DNA of 9,399 nucleotides from Gammaproteobacteria bacterium. GTDB lineage: Bacteria > Pseudomonadota > Gammaproteobacteria > Pseudomonadales > Azotimanducaceae. A program made the position numbers and the translations under genes. Positions within the stretch are counted from its first letter, which is position 1. Each line of letters begins with the position of its first letter. Location: contig VXPR01000532.1 of the NCBI GenBank assembly GCA_009839405.1, positions 1 to 9,399 of the forward strand, read 5' to 3'. Of the stretch, positions 1 to 6,663 are shown piece by piece. The notes below the pieces were generated by a model. The model was not told the origin of the DNA. It worked only from the letters and a program-made list of their open reading frames with translations, and did no database searches.

Positions 1-863
1 ACGGTGACTTGCACTAGCGGGCGGGTGGGGTCTTGGCGGGCGCGGATCTGGCGCAGCATTTCTGCCACCAGGGCTGCGGCTTCCTCGTCGCGGCGTTGGC
101 TGGCGAGGCGTTCGAGGTAGGTGGCGGCGGTGTTGAAGTCGCTGCGGCGGGCCGCGTCCACGGACATGATCTCCAGGGTTGCGGCGTGGTCTGGATGAGC
201 GGCAAGTATGCGCTGGCCGGCTATCCGTGCGTCGGAGTCTAGGGTGCCGTCGCCAGCGGCGAAGGCTGCACCGAGCCAGTGCATTTCGAGTGTCGGGTTG
301 TTGTTGCTGACGAGGCTCGCGTGGCGGAAGGCCATTGCGGCCTCGGCCATGCGGCCTTGGCGGGACTGCGCCTGGCCCAGCAGGAACCAGGCGTCGGCAT
401 CTTCTGGGTTAGCTGCGAGGTGGGCGGCTAGCGCTCGCTGGGCGGCGGGAAGCCTTGGGTCATCTGCCGCGGTGTCGGTGGCTCGCAGGAGGATGCCGGC
501 CTTGGCGAGAGCCGGGGCTTCGGGTTCGCCGATGATGGCGTAGATGGCAACGGCGGCGACGGCGGCGACGAGGCTGAAGATGGCTGCGGTGCCAACGCGC
601 ATGCGTGTGGCGGGCCTGCGGTTGGCCGGCACCTCCGACTCGCCGGCTTCGTCTTCCAAAAGGCGGGCTTGAAGTTCGGTTTGCAGTTCCTCTTGCAGCG
701 CACCTTCCGCTTCGCCGGCGAGTTCGCGGCGGCGTTGGCGGTAGAGGGCGAGGTTGGTGTCGCGTCGCTGCTCGCGTGCGGAACGGGAAAGGCGCAACGC
801 CGTCATAACCACGGCAGCGAGTGCGAGTGCAGCGGGAATCAGCCACGGCCAGGCCTCGATCAC
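1..863 (-). CDS. ccmI: CcmI, cytochrome c maturation TPR protein (3' end outside the window)
   Basis: Apocytochrome c chaperone of System I; it presents the C-terminal part of c-type apocytochromes to the CcmF/H heme ligation complex. The GTG at 863-861 overlaps the ccmH stop as GTGA, and the frame is open to the window edge (287 codons seen; the family is usually about 400 aa). The visible part has the family architecture: TM1 at about residues 5-24, a charged loop at about 25-88 containing NLALYRQRRREL (a typical CcmI segment) and a Gln/Glu/Leu-rich stretch, TM2 at about 91-109, then a periplasmic helical region at about 125-287. That region has TPR-like repeats such as NPEDADAWFLLGQAQSRQGR followed by an AEAAMAF helix. 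It is the last gene of the ccm operon. No clear Shine-Dalgarno precedes the GTG, so coupling to ccmH is likely. The identification rests on context and topology; the protein end is not visible. Confidence 0.9.
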   Translation of the reverse strand, partial: MIEAWPWLIPAALALAAVVMTALRLSRSAREQRRDTNLALYRQRRRELAGEAEGALQEELQTELQARLLEDEAGESEVPANRRPATRMRVGTAAIFSLVAAVAAVAIYAIIGEPEAPALAKAGILLRATDTAADDPRLPAAQRALAAHLAANPEDADAWFLLGQAQSRQGRMAEAAMAFRHASLVSNNNPTLEMHWLGAAFAAGDGTLDSDARIAGQRILAAHPDHAATLEIMSVDAARRSDFNTAATYLERLASQRRDEEAAALVAEMLRQIRARQDPTRPLVQVT

Positions 864-1318
864 GGGTCTTCGGCGCCGAGCGCGTCGAGTCTTGCGCGTT
901 CCTCTTCGGTCAGTTCGACGGCGTCGCGGCGGCTGCCGAGACGGCGAAGCACCAGCAGGCCAACGAGGATGAGGACTGCGGGTGTGGCCCAGAGCAGCAC
1001 CGTGGCGGGGCTGAGGGGCGGGTTGTAGAGGATGAAGTCGCCGTAGCGGTCCTGGAGATGAGCGAGGATCTCCTGGTCGGTCCGGCCCTCTTCCAGCATC
1101 CGCCGCACGGCTCGCCTGAGGTCGCTGGCGATGGGGGCGTCGGAGCCGGCGATGTTGACGTTGAGGCACTTCGGGCAACGCAGCTCGGCGATGAGAGTGC
1201 GGTAGCGGGCTTCGAGCGCGGGATTGTCGAAGTCATAGGCGTCCACTACGGAGGAGGCGGGGGAAAGAGTGGCTGCGATGCAGAGCGCGGCGATGCCAAG
1301 GACCGTACGGCCTGTCAT
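860..1318 (-). CDS. ccmH: CcmH (CycL/NrfF family) thiol-redox component of the heme ligation complex
   Basis: Membrane-anchored CxxC protein that works with CcmG to reduce apocytochrome cysteines before heme attachment. 152 aa. It has an N-terminal signal or TM segment (about residues 4-22), the family signature ELRCPKC with cysteines at 48 and 51, then APIASDLRRAV and a helical bundle ending in YGDFILYNPP. A C-terminal TM follows at about 104-123, then a short charged cytoplasmic tail. The ATG at 1318-1316 overlaps the ccmG stop (ATGA), which decides the start: longer in-frame options would run deep into ccmG. The stop overlaps ccmI GTG (GTGA). The residues after the second Cys are LNVN, where the usual form as I recall it is QNQN or QN. 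CcmH here is the short separate form, not the CcmH-CcmI fusion of enterics. Confidence 0.96.
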   Translation of the reverse strand: MTGRTVLGIAALCIAATLSPASSVVDAYDFDNPALEARYRTLIAELRCPKCLNVNIAGSDAPIASDLRRAVRRMLEEGRTDQEILAHLQDRYGDFILYNPPLSPATVLLWATPAVLILVGLLVLRRLGSRRDAVELTEEERARLDALGAEDP

Positions 1319-1863
1319 GGCGTGGCTGCCTGAAGCGAGGCCACCACCGGGGCCATCGAGTTCCGCCACGTGTCTGCGGTGACGGCGCCCACTTGCTTGA
1401 AGCGGATCACGCCAGTGGCATCCACGACGAACGTCTCCGGTGCGCCATAGACGCCGAGGTCCACCCCGAGGTCGCCGCGCGCATCGATGATGTGGAACAG
1501 GTATGGATCGCCCCGCTGTGCCAGCCACGCGCGGGCGGCGTTGGGGTCGTCCTTGTAGTTTATGCCAACGATGCTGATGCCGGTTTCGCCGGTTATGCGG
1601 GCTAGTTCGTCATGCTCGGCGGCGCAGGTGGGACACCAAGTTGCCCACACATTCACGAGTCGCACTTCACCCACCAGATCGTCGCGGCTGCGCCGTGGTG
1701 GTTCGCCGGCCAACGTCGGCAGCTCGAAATCTGGAAACGGCTTGTCGATCAGCGCAGACGGGAGCAAGTCTGCTCGTCCCAATCCGAAACCGGAATACAA
1801 GAGCACGACGATGCCGACGAACACCGCCAGCGGCACGATCAAGAGCGCCCGGGCCTGGGTCAC
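1315..1863 (-). CDS. ccmG: CcmG/DsbE thiol:disulfide interchange protein
   Basis: Membrane-tethered periplasmic thioredoxin-like reductase that passes electrons from the CcdA/DsbD route to CcmH and apocytochrome c. 182 aa from GTG at 1863-1861. One N-terminal TM anchor (about residues 6-24) is followed by the thioredoxin domain with VWATWCPTC (active-site Cys77 and Cys80), the acidic residue Glu83 after it, and the cis-Pro loop GAPETF (140-145) characteristic of CcmG. The GTG gives a canonical CcmG N-terminus but has only a weak SD (AGGG). A much stronger SD lies 55-70 nt upstream and serves an out-of-frame ATG at 1919. The same frame is open back to the ccmF stop, so an N-terminal extension or a frameshift cannot be excluded. 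The stop overlaps ccmH ATG (ATGA). Confidence 0.95.
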   Translation of the reverse strand: MTQARALLIVPLAVFVGIVVLLYSGFGLGRADLLPSALIDKPFPDFELPTLAGEPPRRSRDDLVGEVRLVNVWATWCPTCAAEHDELARITGETGISIVGINYKDDPNAARAWLAQRGDPYLFHIIDARGDLGVDLGVYGAPETFVVDATGVIRFKQVGAVTADTWRNSMAPVVASLQAATP

Positions 1864-1919
1864 GGCGCGCCCTGGCGTCGCGTCGGCAATTGCTTCGGAG
1901 CTCGGGGCCTCGATCGCAT
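1860..1919 (-). other. 19-codon mini-ORF bridging ccmF and ccmG
   Basis: An ATG at 1919-1917 opens a 19-codon frame, MRSRPRAPKQLPTRRQGAP, whose TGA overlaps the GTG of ccmG by 4 nt (GTGA at 1863-1860). It has the strongest ribosome binding site in the window (AGGAGG, 6-nt spacing), while ccmG itself has a weak one. It may be a coupling leader that delivers ribosomes to ccmG. Alternatively it marks a missing base: one extra base just after the ATG would fuse it to the upstream-extended ccmG frame. No family is recognisable in this Arg/Pro-rich peptide. The start, stop and SD are seen; the role is inferred. Confidence 0.4.
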
Positions 1920-1922
1920 TCG

Positions 1923-1932
1923 CTCCCTCCTA
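1923..1932 (-). promoter_or_regulatory. Strong Shine-Dalgarno overlapping the ccmF stop codon
   Basis: On the minus strand the bases read TAGGAGGGAG: the ccmF TAG stop forms the first bases of an AGGAGG core. The core is spaced 6 nt from ATG 1919, not from the annotated ccmG GTG at 1863. It implies that ribosomes load here to start either the mini-ORF or an N-terminally different CcmG. Confidence 0.7.
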
Positions 1933-3849
1933 TGCCGGGGCGAGAGCGGCATCCCGACTGGCCAGACGCCGATAGCGCCCGTCTGCCATCGCCACCAAGC
2001 CTCCGAACGCCATCAAGAGCGCACCGAGCCAGATCCAGCGCACCATCGGTTTGTGCTCGATGCGCACGCCCCACGCGTCGTCCGCCACCGGCTCGCCCAG
2101 CGTGACGTAGCGGTCGCCGAAAAACCCCGGACGGATCGCCGCCTCGGTCATGACGTCCCCGCGTGCGAAGTAGGTTCGCTTCTCCGGCGCGAGACGGACG
2201 CCGTCATCGGTCTTGAACACGGCCCGGTCGGCCATGTAGTTGGGTCCGCGCACGTGGTCGAGAGCCGTGAGCGTGTAGCTGACGCCCCCCACCTCGACGC
2301 TCTCGCCCACCGACATTCGCGCATCGATCCCCTCCGAATACTCGCTGGTGACGGCCACGCCCACCATGCAGACGGCGAAGCCCACATGCGCCGTCACCAT
2401 GCCGAGATAGCCAAGCGGCCGGACGCCGCGGCGCTTGCCGAAGTCGTCCACATGGGTTGCGACGATCCAGATCGCGAGCGCCGACGCCAGTGTGGCAGCA
2501 GGCTTCAGCACTCCCCCAAGCAGCAATGAAACGAGCACGCCAAGCGCGGCGCCGATGCCGAACAAGACGCCGATGCGGCGCAGCACGGTAAGCGGCGTTC
2601 GTTTCCACCGAGCCGCGGGTGCCAGCGCGAGAAAACCGGAGAGTACGAACATCAGCGGCACGAAGACGCGGTTGAAATACGGCGGCCCGATGGAGATGCG
2701 GTCGCCGCCGGTTGCCGCCTCGTAGGCCAAGGGGTACAGCGTGTAGATGAAGATCACCGCCACCGCCACCACCAGCAGCAGGTTGTTCACCAGCAGCAGC
2801 AGTTCGCGGGAAAGACCGCCGTATTGCAGCCGGCTGCGGATGGCTGGTGCCCGCATGGCGTAGAGCGTGAGCGCCCCGCCGATGGCGACGACGAGCAGGA
2901 TCAACAGGAACAGCCCCCGTTCGGGGTCCACCGCGAATGCATGCACGGAGGTGAGCACCCCGGAGCGGACGATGAATGCGCCCACCAGGCAAAGCGAGAA
3001 CGTGGCGAGCGCGAGCAGCACGGTCCAGCTCTTGAATGCCCCGCGCTTCTCGGTAACCGCCAGCGAGTGCACCAGCGCGGTGCCGGCCAGCCACGGCATG
3101 AACGAGGCGTTCTCCACGGGGTCCCAGAACCACCAGCCGCCCCAGCCGAGTTCGTAGTAGGCCCACCAGCTTCCGAGCGCGATGCCGACGGTCTGGAACG
3201 CCCAGGCGACGTTGGTCCACGGCCTCGACCAGCGCGCCCAGGCTGCGTCCAAACGCCCCGACAAGAGCGCTGCCACGGCGAAGGCGAAGGCCACCGAAAA
3301 GCCCACGTAACCGATGTACAGCATCGGTGGATGCACGATCTGACCAAAGTCCTGCAACAGGGGATTGAGGTCGTTGCCTTCTTGGGGCACGAACGGCGCG
3401 AGGCGGGCGAAGGGGTTGGAGGCCAGGAGAAGAAACAGCAGGAAGCCGACGTTGAGCAGCCCCAGCACGCCCATCACCCGGCCAAAGAAGGCTTGTTCGA
3501 GGCGTCCTCCCGCCAGCGCCACGGCGAGCGTCCAGCCGGCCATCACCAGCGTCCACAAGAGGAAGGAGCCTTCGTGATTGCCCCACACGGCGCTGAATTT
3601 GTACTGCCACGGCAGCAGCGTGTTGGAGTGGGCGGCGGCCAGCTCCACGGAGAAGTCGTCGCGCAGAAAGCAAACCGTGAGCAAGACGAAGCCGAGCAGA
3701 ATCAGGCCAGCCTGCGCCGCCGCGAAGCCACGGCAGGCATCCACCCAAGTGCTGCGGCCGGTGGCGGCGCCGGCCAGTCCCGCACCCGCCAGCGACATGG
3801 CCATCACCAAGGCCGCCACCACGGCAAAGTGGCCGATTTCGGGGATCAC
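1930..3849 (-). CDS. ccmF: CcmF, cytochrome c heme lyase core subunit
   Basis: Large inner-membrane protein of the System I synthetase; it takes heme from holo-CcmE and ligates it to reduced apocytochrome c with CcmH and CcmI. 639 aa, close to the family norm of about 650, with many TM helices. The tryptophan-rich WWD motif is at about 235-247 (GWGGWWFWDPVEN). Four histidines sit in the conserved family contexts: VHPPMLY (His173), VHSLAV (His261), SVHAFA (His303) and TAHVGFA (His488). In the family these serve the external heme site (173, 303) and a bound b-heme (261, 488). A large periplasmic domain at about 500-600 precedes the last TM (about 603-621). The start is GTG at 3849-3847, the only in-frame start, because an in-frame TAG lies two codons upstream. 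It is 37 nt downstream of ccmE. Confidence 0.98.
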   Translation of the reverse strand: MIPEIGHFAVVAALVMAMSLAGAGLAGAATGRSTWVDACRGFAAAQAGLILLGFVLLTVCFLRDDFSVELAAAHSNTLLPWQYKFSAVWGNHEGSFLLWTLVMAGWTLAVALAGGRLEQAFFGRVMGVLGLLNVGFLLFLLLASNPFARLAPFVPQEGNDLNPLLQDFGQIVHPPMLYIGYVGFSVAFAFAVAALLSGRLDAAWARWSRPWTNVAWAFQTVGIALGSWWAYYELGWGGWWFWDPVENASFMPWLAGTALVHSLAVTEKRGAFKSWTVLLALATFSLCLVGAFIVRSGVLTSVHAFAVDPERGLFLLILLVVAIGGALTLYAMRAPAIRSRLQYGGLSRELLLLVNNLLLVVAVAVIFIYTLYPLAYEAATGGDRISIGPPYFNRVFVPLMFVLSGFLALAPAARWKRTPLTVLRRIGVLFGIGAALGVLVSLLLGGVLKPAATLASALAIWIVATHVDDFGKRRGVRPLGYLGMVTAHVGFAVCMVGVAVTSEYSEGIDARMSVGESVEVGGVSYTLTALDHVRGPNYMADRAVFKTDDGVRLAPEKRTYFARGDVMTEAAIRPGFFGDRYVTLGEPVADDAWGVRIEHKPMVRWIWLGALLMAFGGLVAMADGRYRRLASRDAALAPA

Positions 3850-3863
3850 GGTCTAACCCGCAT
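3846..3863 (-). other. 5-codon mini-ORF ending on the ccmF start (GTGA overlap)
   Basis: In the 37-nt gap after ccmE, ATG at 3863-3861 opens M-R-V-R-P-stop, whose TGA overlaps the ccmF GTG by the same GTGA arrangement seen elsewhere in the operon. No convincing SD precedes it. It is too short to weigh alone and is listed because it matches the bridging pattern before ccmG and ccmA. Confidence 0.2.
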
Positions 3864-3886
3864 CGTTCGTCACGCTGCGCCGATGG

Positions 3887-4324
3887 TCACGGCTGCTCGC
3901 CCGTTGCCGCCATCATGTCCGCGACCTCCGGCGGCATGTAGTTTTCGTCGTGCTTGGCGAGCACTTCCTCGGCCTCGAACACGCCATCGGCGCGCAACTG
4001 CCCGGCCACGAGCACGCCTTCGCCCTCGCCGAAAAGGCCAGGAAGCAAGCCTTCGTAATCGACTCGGAACTCGCTTCCCTGGTAATCGGTGACGACGAAG
4101 GAAACGCCGAGGCCCGTGTCGTCGTGCGCTACGCTGCCCGCTGCCACCATGCCGCCGGCGCGAATCCGCTTGCCGATCGGTGCCTCGCCGGACACTACTT
4201 GCTCTGGCGGGTAGAACAGATTGATGTCTTGCTCGAGCGCCAGCATGGCAACCGCCAGTGTCACTCCGGCGCCGGCGAGGACGAAAAGCACCGTGGCCGC
4301 TCGCTGCCTGCGCAGCGGAGTCAC
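3887..4324 (-). CDS. ccmE: CcmE, periplasmic heme chaperone
   Basis: Membrane-anchored heme chaperone: it binds heme covalently through a histidine in the CcmABCD complex and delivers it to CcmF. 145 aa from GTG at 4324-4322, giving a canonical short basic N-terminus (TPLRRQRA), a TM at about 10-30, then the linker QDINLFYPPEQV and the OB-fold beta domain. The heme-binding motif is VLAKHDENYMPPEV, with His125 and the nearby conserved Tyr129, followed by a short flexible tail. This is the His type with HxxxY, not the CXXXY variant. The GTG overlaps the ccmD stop (GTGA) and has a good SD, AGGGAG at 4337-4332 with 7-nt spacing, inside ccmD. An open frame continues upstream to about 4522 but only as a shadow of ccmD. 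Confidence 0.98.
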   Translation of the reverse strand: MTPLRRQRAATVLFVLAGAGVTLAVAMLALEQDINLFYPPEQVVSGEAPIGKRIRAGGMVAAGSVAHDDTGLGVSFVVTDYQGSEFRVDYEGLLPGLFGEGEGVLVAGQLRADGVFEAEEVLAKHDENYMPPEVADMMAATGEQP

Positions 4325-4530
4325 GCCACATCTCCCTGGCCGGGTTCGGGCCGTTTCCTGTCGCCCGCCCGGACGGGCTGGTTCGGAGCCAGGGCAGCGG
4401 CGATCCGTCGCCGGGCGCGGCGCAAGGCAAGCCAAGGCCACACGCCCATGCCCACCAGCGCCGCGGCGCTTAGTGCGTAGGCGCTCCAAACGTAGACGCC
4501 GTGCCCGCCCATCGCCAGCCACTCCATCAT
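4321..4530 (-). CDS. ccmD: CcmD, small membrane protein of the heme export complex
   Basis: Small single-TM protein that, in the family, holds the CcmABCE assembly together and helps release holo-CcmE from CcmABC. 69 aa. The sequence has the typical CcmD core MGGHGVYVWSAYALSAAAL, then a TM to about residue 36 and a strongly basic segment RRARRRIAAAL, with a Pro/charged tail. The first of two adjacent ATGs (4530-4528) overlaps the ccmC stop as ATGA; the second ATG (4527) would shorten the protein by one residue. The stop overlaps ccmE GTG. Sequence similarity in this family is low, so the assignment combines the motif, size and position between ccmC and ccmE. Confidence 0.95.
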   Translation of the reverse strand: MMEWLAMGGHGVYVWSAYALSAAALVGMGVWPWLALRRARRRIAAALAPNQPVRAGDRKRPEPGQGDVA

Positions 4531-5285
4531 CGGGCTTGCACCCATGTGCGGACCCAGTCGGCCTTGGCTTCGCGCTCGATGATCTTGGCCCGCAGCGCGG
4601 CGATCACGACGCCCACGAGGAAGAGGTAATAGCCGAGTGCGTTCACCGCCAGCGGCCAGAGCATCGAAGGGTCTATGGAGGGCCGCTCGCCGATTCGGAT
4701 GCTGGCCGGCTGGTGCAGCGTGGTGAACCAGTCCACCGAGTACTTGATGATGGGAATGTTGACGACGCCGACGATGGCGAGCACCGACACGGCTAGCGCG
4801 GCGCGGTCCGCACGCGGTACTGCCTGCCGCAGCGCGATCAGGCCGAAATAGAGAAAGAGCAGCACGAGCATGGAGGTGGTGCGCGCATCCCAGACCCAGC
4901 CAGTGCCCCAGGTAGGTATGCCCCAGATGTAGCCGGTGGCGAGGGCCGCAGCCGTGAGTGTCATGCCGACTGGGGCGGCGGCCGCGATGGCGAGATCCGC
5001 CATCTTCATGCGCCAGACGAGATGCACCGCGCCGGCGATGGCGATGGCGACATAGACCGCCTCGGCGAGATGTGCCGCAGGGACGTGGACGTAGAGGATG
5101 CGGTAGCTGTCGCCCTGGAGCCGATCCGTCGGCGCGAAACCGAGCCCCCACGCGGAGCCGATGGCGATGAGGGCGCCGCCGACGAGATACAGGCCCAGCA
5201 TCCAGCCCCGCGAGCCGGCGAAAAACCAGCGCGGCGAACCCATCCGATGGAACGTCCGGCGGAACCATTCCGTGGCTTTGCCCAT
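4527..5285 (-). CDS. ccmC: CcmC, heme-handling membrane protein (WWD family)
   Basis: Six-TM inner-membrane protein that positions heme for covalent attachment to CcmE. 252 aa from ATG at 5285-5283, the usual family length. The WWD motif region reads WGIPTWGTGWVWDARTTS (residues 121-138), flanked by the two expected periplasmic histidines: His67 in LYVHVPAAH and His191 in TTLHQPAS. In relatives as I remember them the motif is WGTWWVWDARLTS, so a Gly replaces the middle Trp and a Thr replaces the Leu. The open frame extends upstream into ccmB, but MGKATEWF is the usual start context. It lies 7 nt downstream of ccmB, the only ccm junction with neither an overlap nor a bridging mini-ORF. An AGGAG 13 nt before the ATG is rather distant. 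Confidence 0.97.
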   Translation of the reverse strand: MGKATEWFRRTFHRMGSPRWFFAGSRGWMLGLYLVGGALIAIGSAWGLGFAPTDRLQGDSYRILYVHVPAAHLAEAVYVAIAIAGAVHLVWRMKMADLAIAAAAPVGMTLTAAALATGYIWGIPTWGTGWVWDARTTSMLVLLFLYFGLIALRQAVPRADRAALAVSVLAIVGVVNIPIIKYSVDWFTTLHQPASIRIGERPSIDPSMLWPLAVNALGYYLFLVGVVIAALRAKIIEREAKADWVRTWVQAR

Positions 5286-5292
5286 GTCGTTT

Positions 5293-5961
5293 TCAGTACT
5301 CCTGTCCGACGCGCAACGCAGCGCCAATGCCGAACGGGGCAAGTGTAATGGACAGAGCCAAAAGCGCCGCAAGCCAGAGCAGTTCGGCGCTTGGATCGCC
5401 GCCGCCAAGTGCCGTCATCGCGGCACCGGAGCCGAACAGCAGGGTCGGCACGTACAGCGGCATCACGAGAAGCGCCACCAAGAGGCCGCCGCGACCGGTG
5501 CCGGCAACGAGAGCGGCGCCGATGGCACCGACCAAGGCGAGGGTCGGCGTGCCGAGCAGCAGCGTGAGAGCAAGCGCGAACATGCCGGAAGGCGGCACGT
5601 CCACGAGCAGTGCCACGAGCGGACTCAGTGCCGCGATGGGCAGCCCCGACACGATCCAATGCGCTGCCACCTTGCCGAGCAATGCGGCGAACAGGGGTTT
5701 GGCATGGAGCAGCAACTGTTCGAGCGAACCGTCTTCTCGGTCTCGACTGAAGAGCCCCTCCACCGCCAGGACGTTTGCGAACAGCGCCAGCACCCACAGG
5801 GCGCCCCCAGCGGCTTCGTCCAGGCGCGATGTGGATTGGCCGAGTCCGAGACCCAGCAAGAAGGCGGCCAAGGCGAAGAAGGCGATCGGATTCATGGTTT
5901 CCGCACCGTGCCGCGCCGAGATGGCGAGGTCGCGGCGGAACTCGGTGGCGAAGGCGTTCAA
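5293..5961 (-). CDS. ccmB: CcmB, membrane subunit of the CcmABCD ABC complex
   Basis: Hydrophobic partner of the CcmA ATPase. The complex uses ATP to release holo-CcmE from CcmC and CcmD; whether CcmB itself moves heme is unsettled in the literature. 222 aa (the family is about 220) with roughly six TM helices. The N-terminus NAFATEFRRDLAISARHGAE matches the family opening, and RDREDGSLEQLLL (about 73-85) is the family signature. The start is TTG at 5961-5959, overlapping the ccmA stop as TTGA. No ATG or GTG fits the conserved N-terminus, and the first internal Met (before NPIAFFAL) would remove the conserved amphipathic segment. The stop is 7 nt before ccmC. Confidence 0.96.
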   Translation of the reverse strand: MNAFATEFRRDLAISARHGAETMNPIAFFALAAFLLGLGLGQSTSRLDEAAGGALWVLALFANVLAVEGLFSRDREDGSLEQLLLHAKPLFAALLGKVAAHWIVSGLPIAALSPLVALLVDVPPSGMFALALTLLLGTPTLALVGAIGAALVAGTGRGGLLVALLVMPLYVPTLLFGSGAAMTALGGGDPSAELLWLAALLALSITLAPFGIGAALRVGQEY

Positions 5962-6560
5962 CTTTCGCCCAGTTGCAGGGTCCTGGCTGGAAGGGGACCG
6001 AGCGCACGATGCGTTGCCGCCACCACGCCACCGCCGCAGTCGAGATGGCGCCGCAGTTCGCCCGCCAGAAGCGCAGCGCCGGCGTCATCTAGTGCCGTCA
6101 ATGGCTCGTCGAGCAGCCAAAGCCGGGCGCGACTTGCCAGCACGCCGGCGAGCGCGACGCGACGGCGCTGGCCCGCGGAAAGCGATGCAACGGTGCGACC
6201 CTGAACGTGGCCGATTTCAAGGCGGACGAGCGCCTCCTCAATGCCAGACTCCGCCTCGTTGGCAGGGAGCTGCCCAGAGCAAAGCGCGAGCAGCCAACGC
6301 AGGTTCTCGCGCACCGTCAACGTATCGCTCAAGCCCGAGCGATGCCCGAGATAGGCGAATTGGTCGTGTACCTGCACCGCCCCCGACGCGGGCCGGATCA
6401 GCCCCGCGAGACACCTCAGCAACGTGCTCTTGCCACTGGCATTGGCTCCGCGCACCTCAACCATCTCGCTGCTGCGAACGACGAGATCAAGCTCGTGGAA
6501 GAGAGGCAAGTCGTCCACCTCATAGCCAACGTCCGAGGCCCGCAGCAATACCTCGCTCAT
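5958..6560 (-). CDS. ccmA: CcmA, ATPase of the cytochrome c maturation ABC complex
   Basis: Cytoplasmic ABC ATPase powering CcmABCD. 200 aa, as expected for this compact family. Walker A is GANASGKS (38-45), the Q-loop region is around FAYLGHRSGLSDTLTV, the ABC signature is LSAGQRRRV (127-135), Walker B is LWLLDEP with Asp151/Glu152, and the switch His is His184 in ATHR. The start ATG at 6560-6558 has GGGAG at 6571-6567 with 6-nt spacing. The stop TGA overlaps the TTG of ccmB. It is the first recognisable gene of the ccm operon, 326 nt after ttcA. Confidence 0.98.
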   Translation of the reverse strand: MSEVLLRASDVGYEVDDLPLFHELDLVVRSSEMVEVRGANASGKSTLLRCLAGLIRPASGAVQVHDQFAYLGHRSGLSDTLTVRENLRWLLALCSGQLPANEAESGIEEALVRLEIGHVQGRTVASLSAGQRRRVALAGVLASRARLWLLDEPLTALDDAGAALLAGELRRHLDCGGGVVAATHRALGPLPARTLQLGES

Positions 6561-6598
6561 GTCATGCTCCCAGGCCCAGCATCAACAACCCGCCTCAT
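6557..6598 (-). other. 13-codon mini-ORF coupled to ccmA
   Basis: ATG at 6598-6596 opens MRRVVDAGPGSMT-stop; its TGA overlaps the ccmA ATG (ATGA at 6560-6557). It begins with an ATGA overlap to the preceding mini-ORF. It has no SD at normal spacing (AAGGAGGT ends 16 nt upstream). It could be a reinitiation bridge; chance is a real alternative. Confidence 0.2.
6567..6571 (-). promoter_or_regulatory. Ribosome binding site of ccmA
   Basis: GGGAG on the minus strand, 6 nt before the ATG at 6560, in the context GGGAGCATGACATG. The second ATG is in frame with the conserved CcmA N-terminus; the first gives only M-T-stop. Confidence 0.65.
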
Positions 6599-6663
6599 GG
6601 TGGTGGACGGCGAGACCTCCTTGCAGGGAACAAACCGTCCAACAGGTTGATGCACGGGCTCAT
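6595..6663 (-). other. 22-codon mini-ORF upstream of ccmA
   Basis: ATG at 6663-6661 starts a 22-residue peptide (MSPCINLLDGLF, ending in an Arg/Pro-rich tail RRSRRPPP). Its TGA overlaps the next mini-ORF ATG by 4 nt. Its own ATG overlaps the stop of the 76-codon frame at 6660-6890, again as ATGA. There is no good SD. No similarity is recognised. Confidence 0.2.
6615..6622 (-). promoter_or_regulatory. Orphan perfect Shine-Dalgarno (AAGGAGGT)
   Basis: The minus strand reads AAGGAGGT, fully complementary to the 3' end of 16S rRNA, 54 nt before the ccmA ATG. No ATG, GTG or TTG lies 4-10 nt downstream, so it cannot act as an ordinary RBS. It sits inside the 22-codon mini-ORF. A ribosome-pausing or standby role is conceivable but not demonstrated. 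Confidence 0.4.

Noticed and set aside
1..863. Minus-strand ORFs of 91 and 128 codons in other frames inside ccmI
   Set aside because: The continuous ccmI frame explains the region with TM and TPR features; the others are Arg/Pro/Ser-rich shadows.
2824..4092. 422-codon plus-strand ORF opposite ccmF and ccmE
   Set aside because: It is the antisense shadow of two strongly conserved genes in GC-rich DNA; the translation is Gln/His/Arg/Pro-rich low complexity without domains.
3887..4522. Longer CcmE start at 4522
   Set aside because: The added 66 residues are an Arg-rich shadow of ccmD; GTG 4324 has a good SD and gives the canonical CcmE N-terminus.
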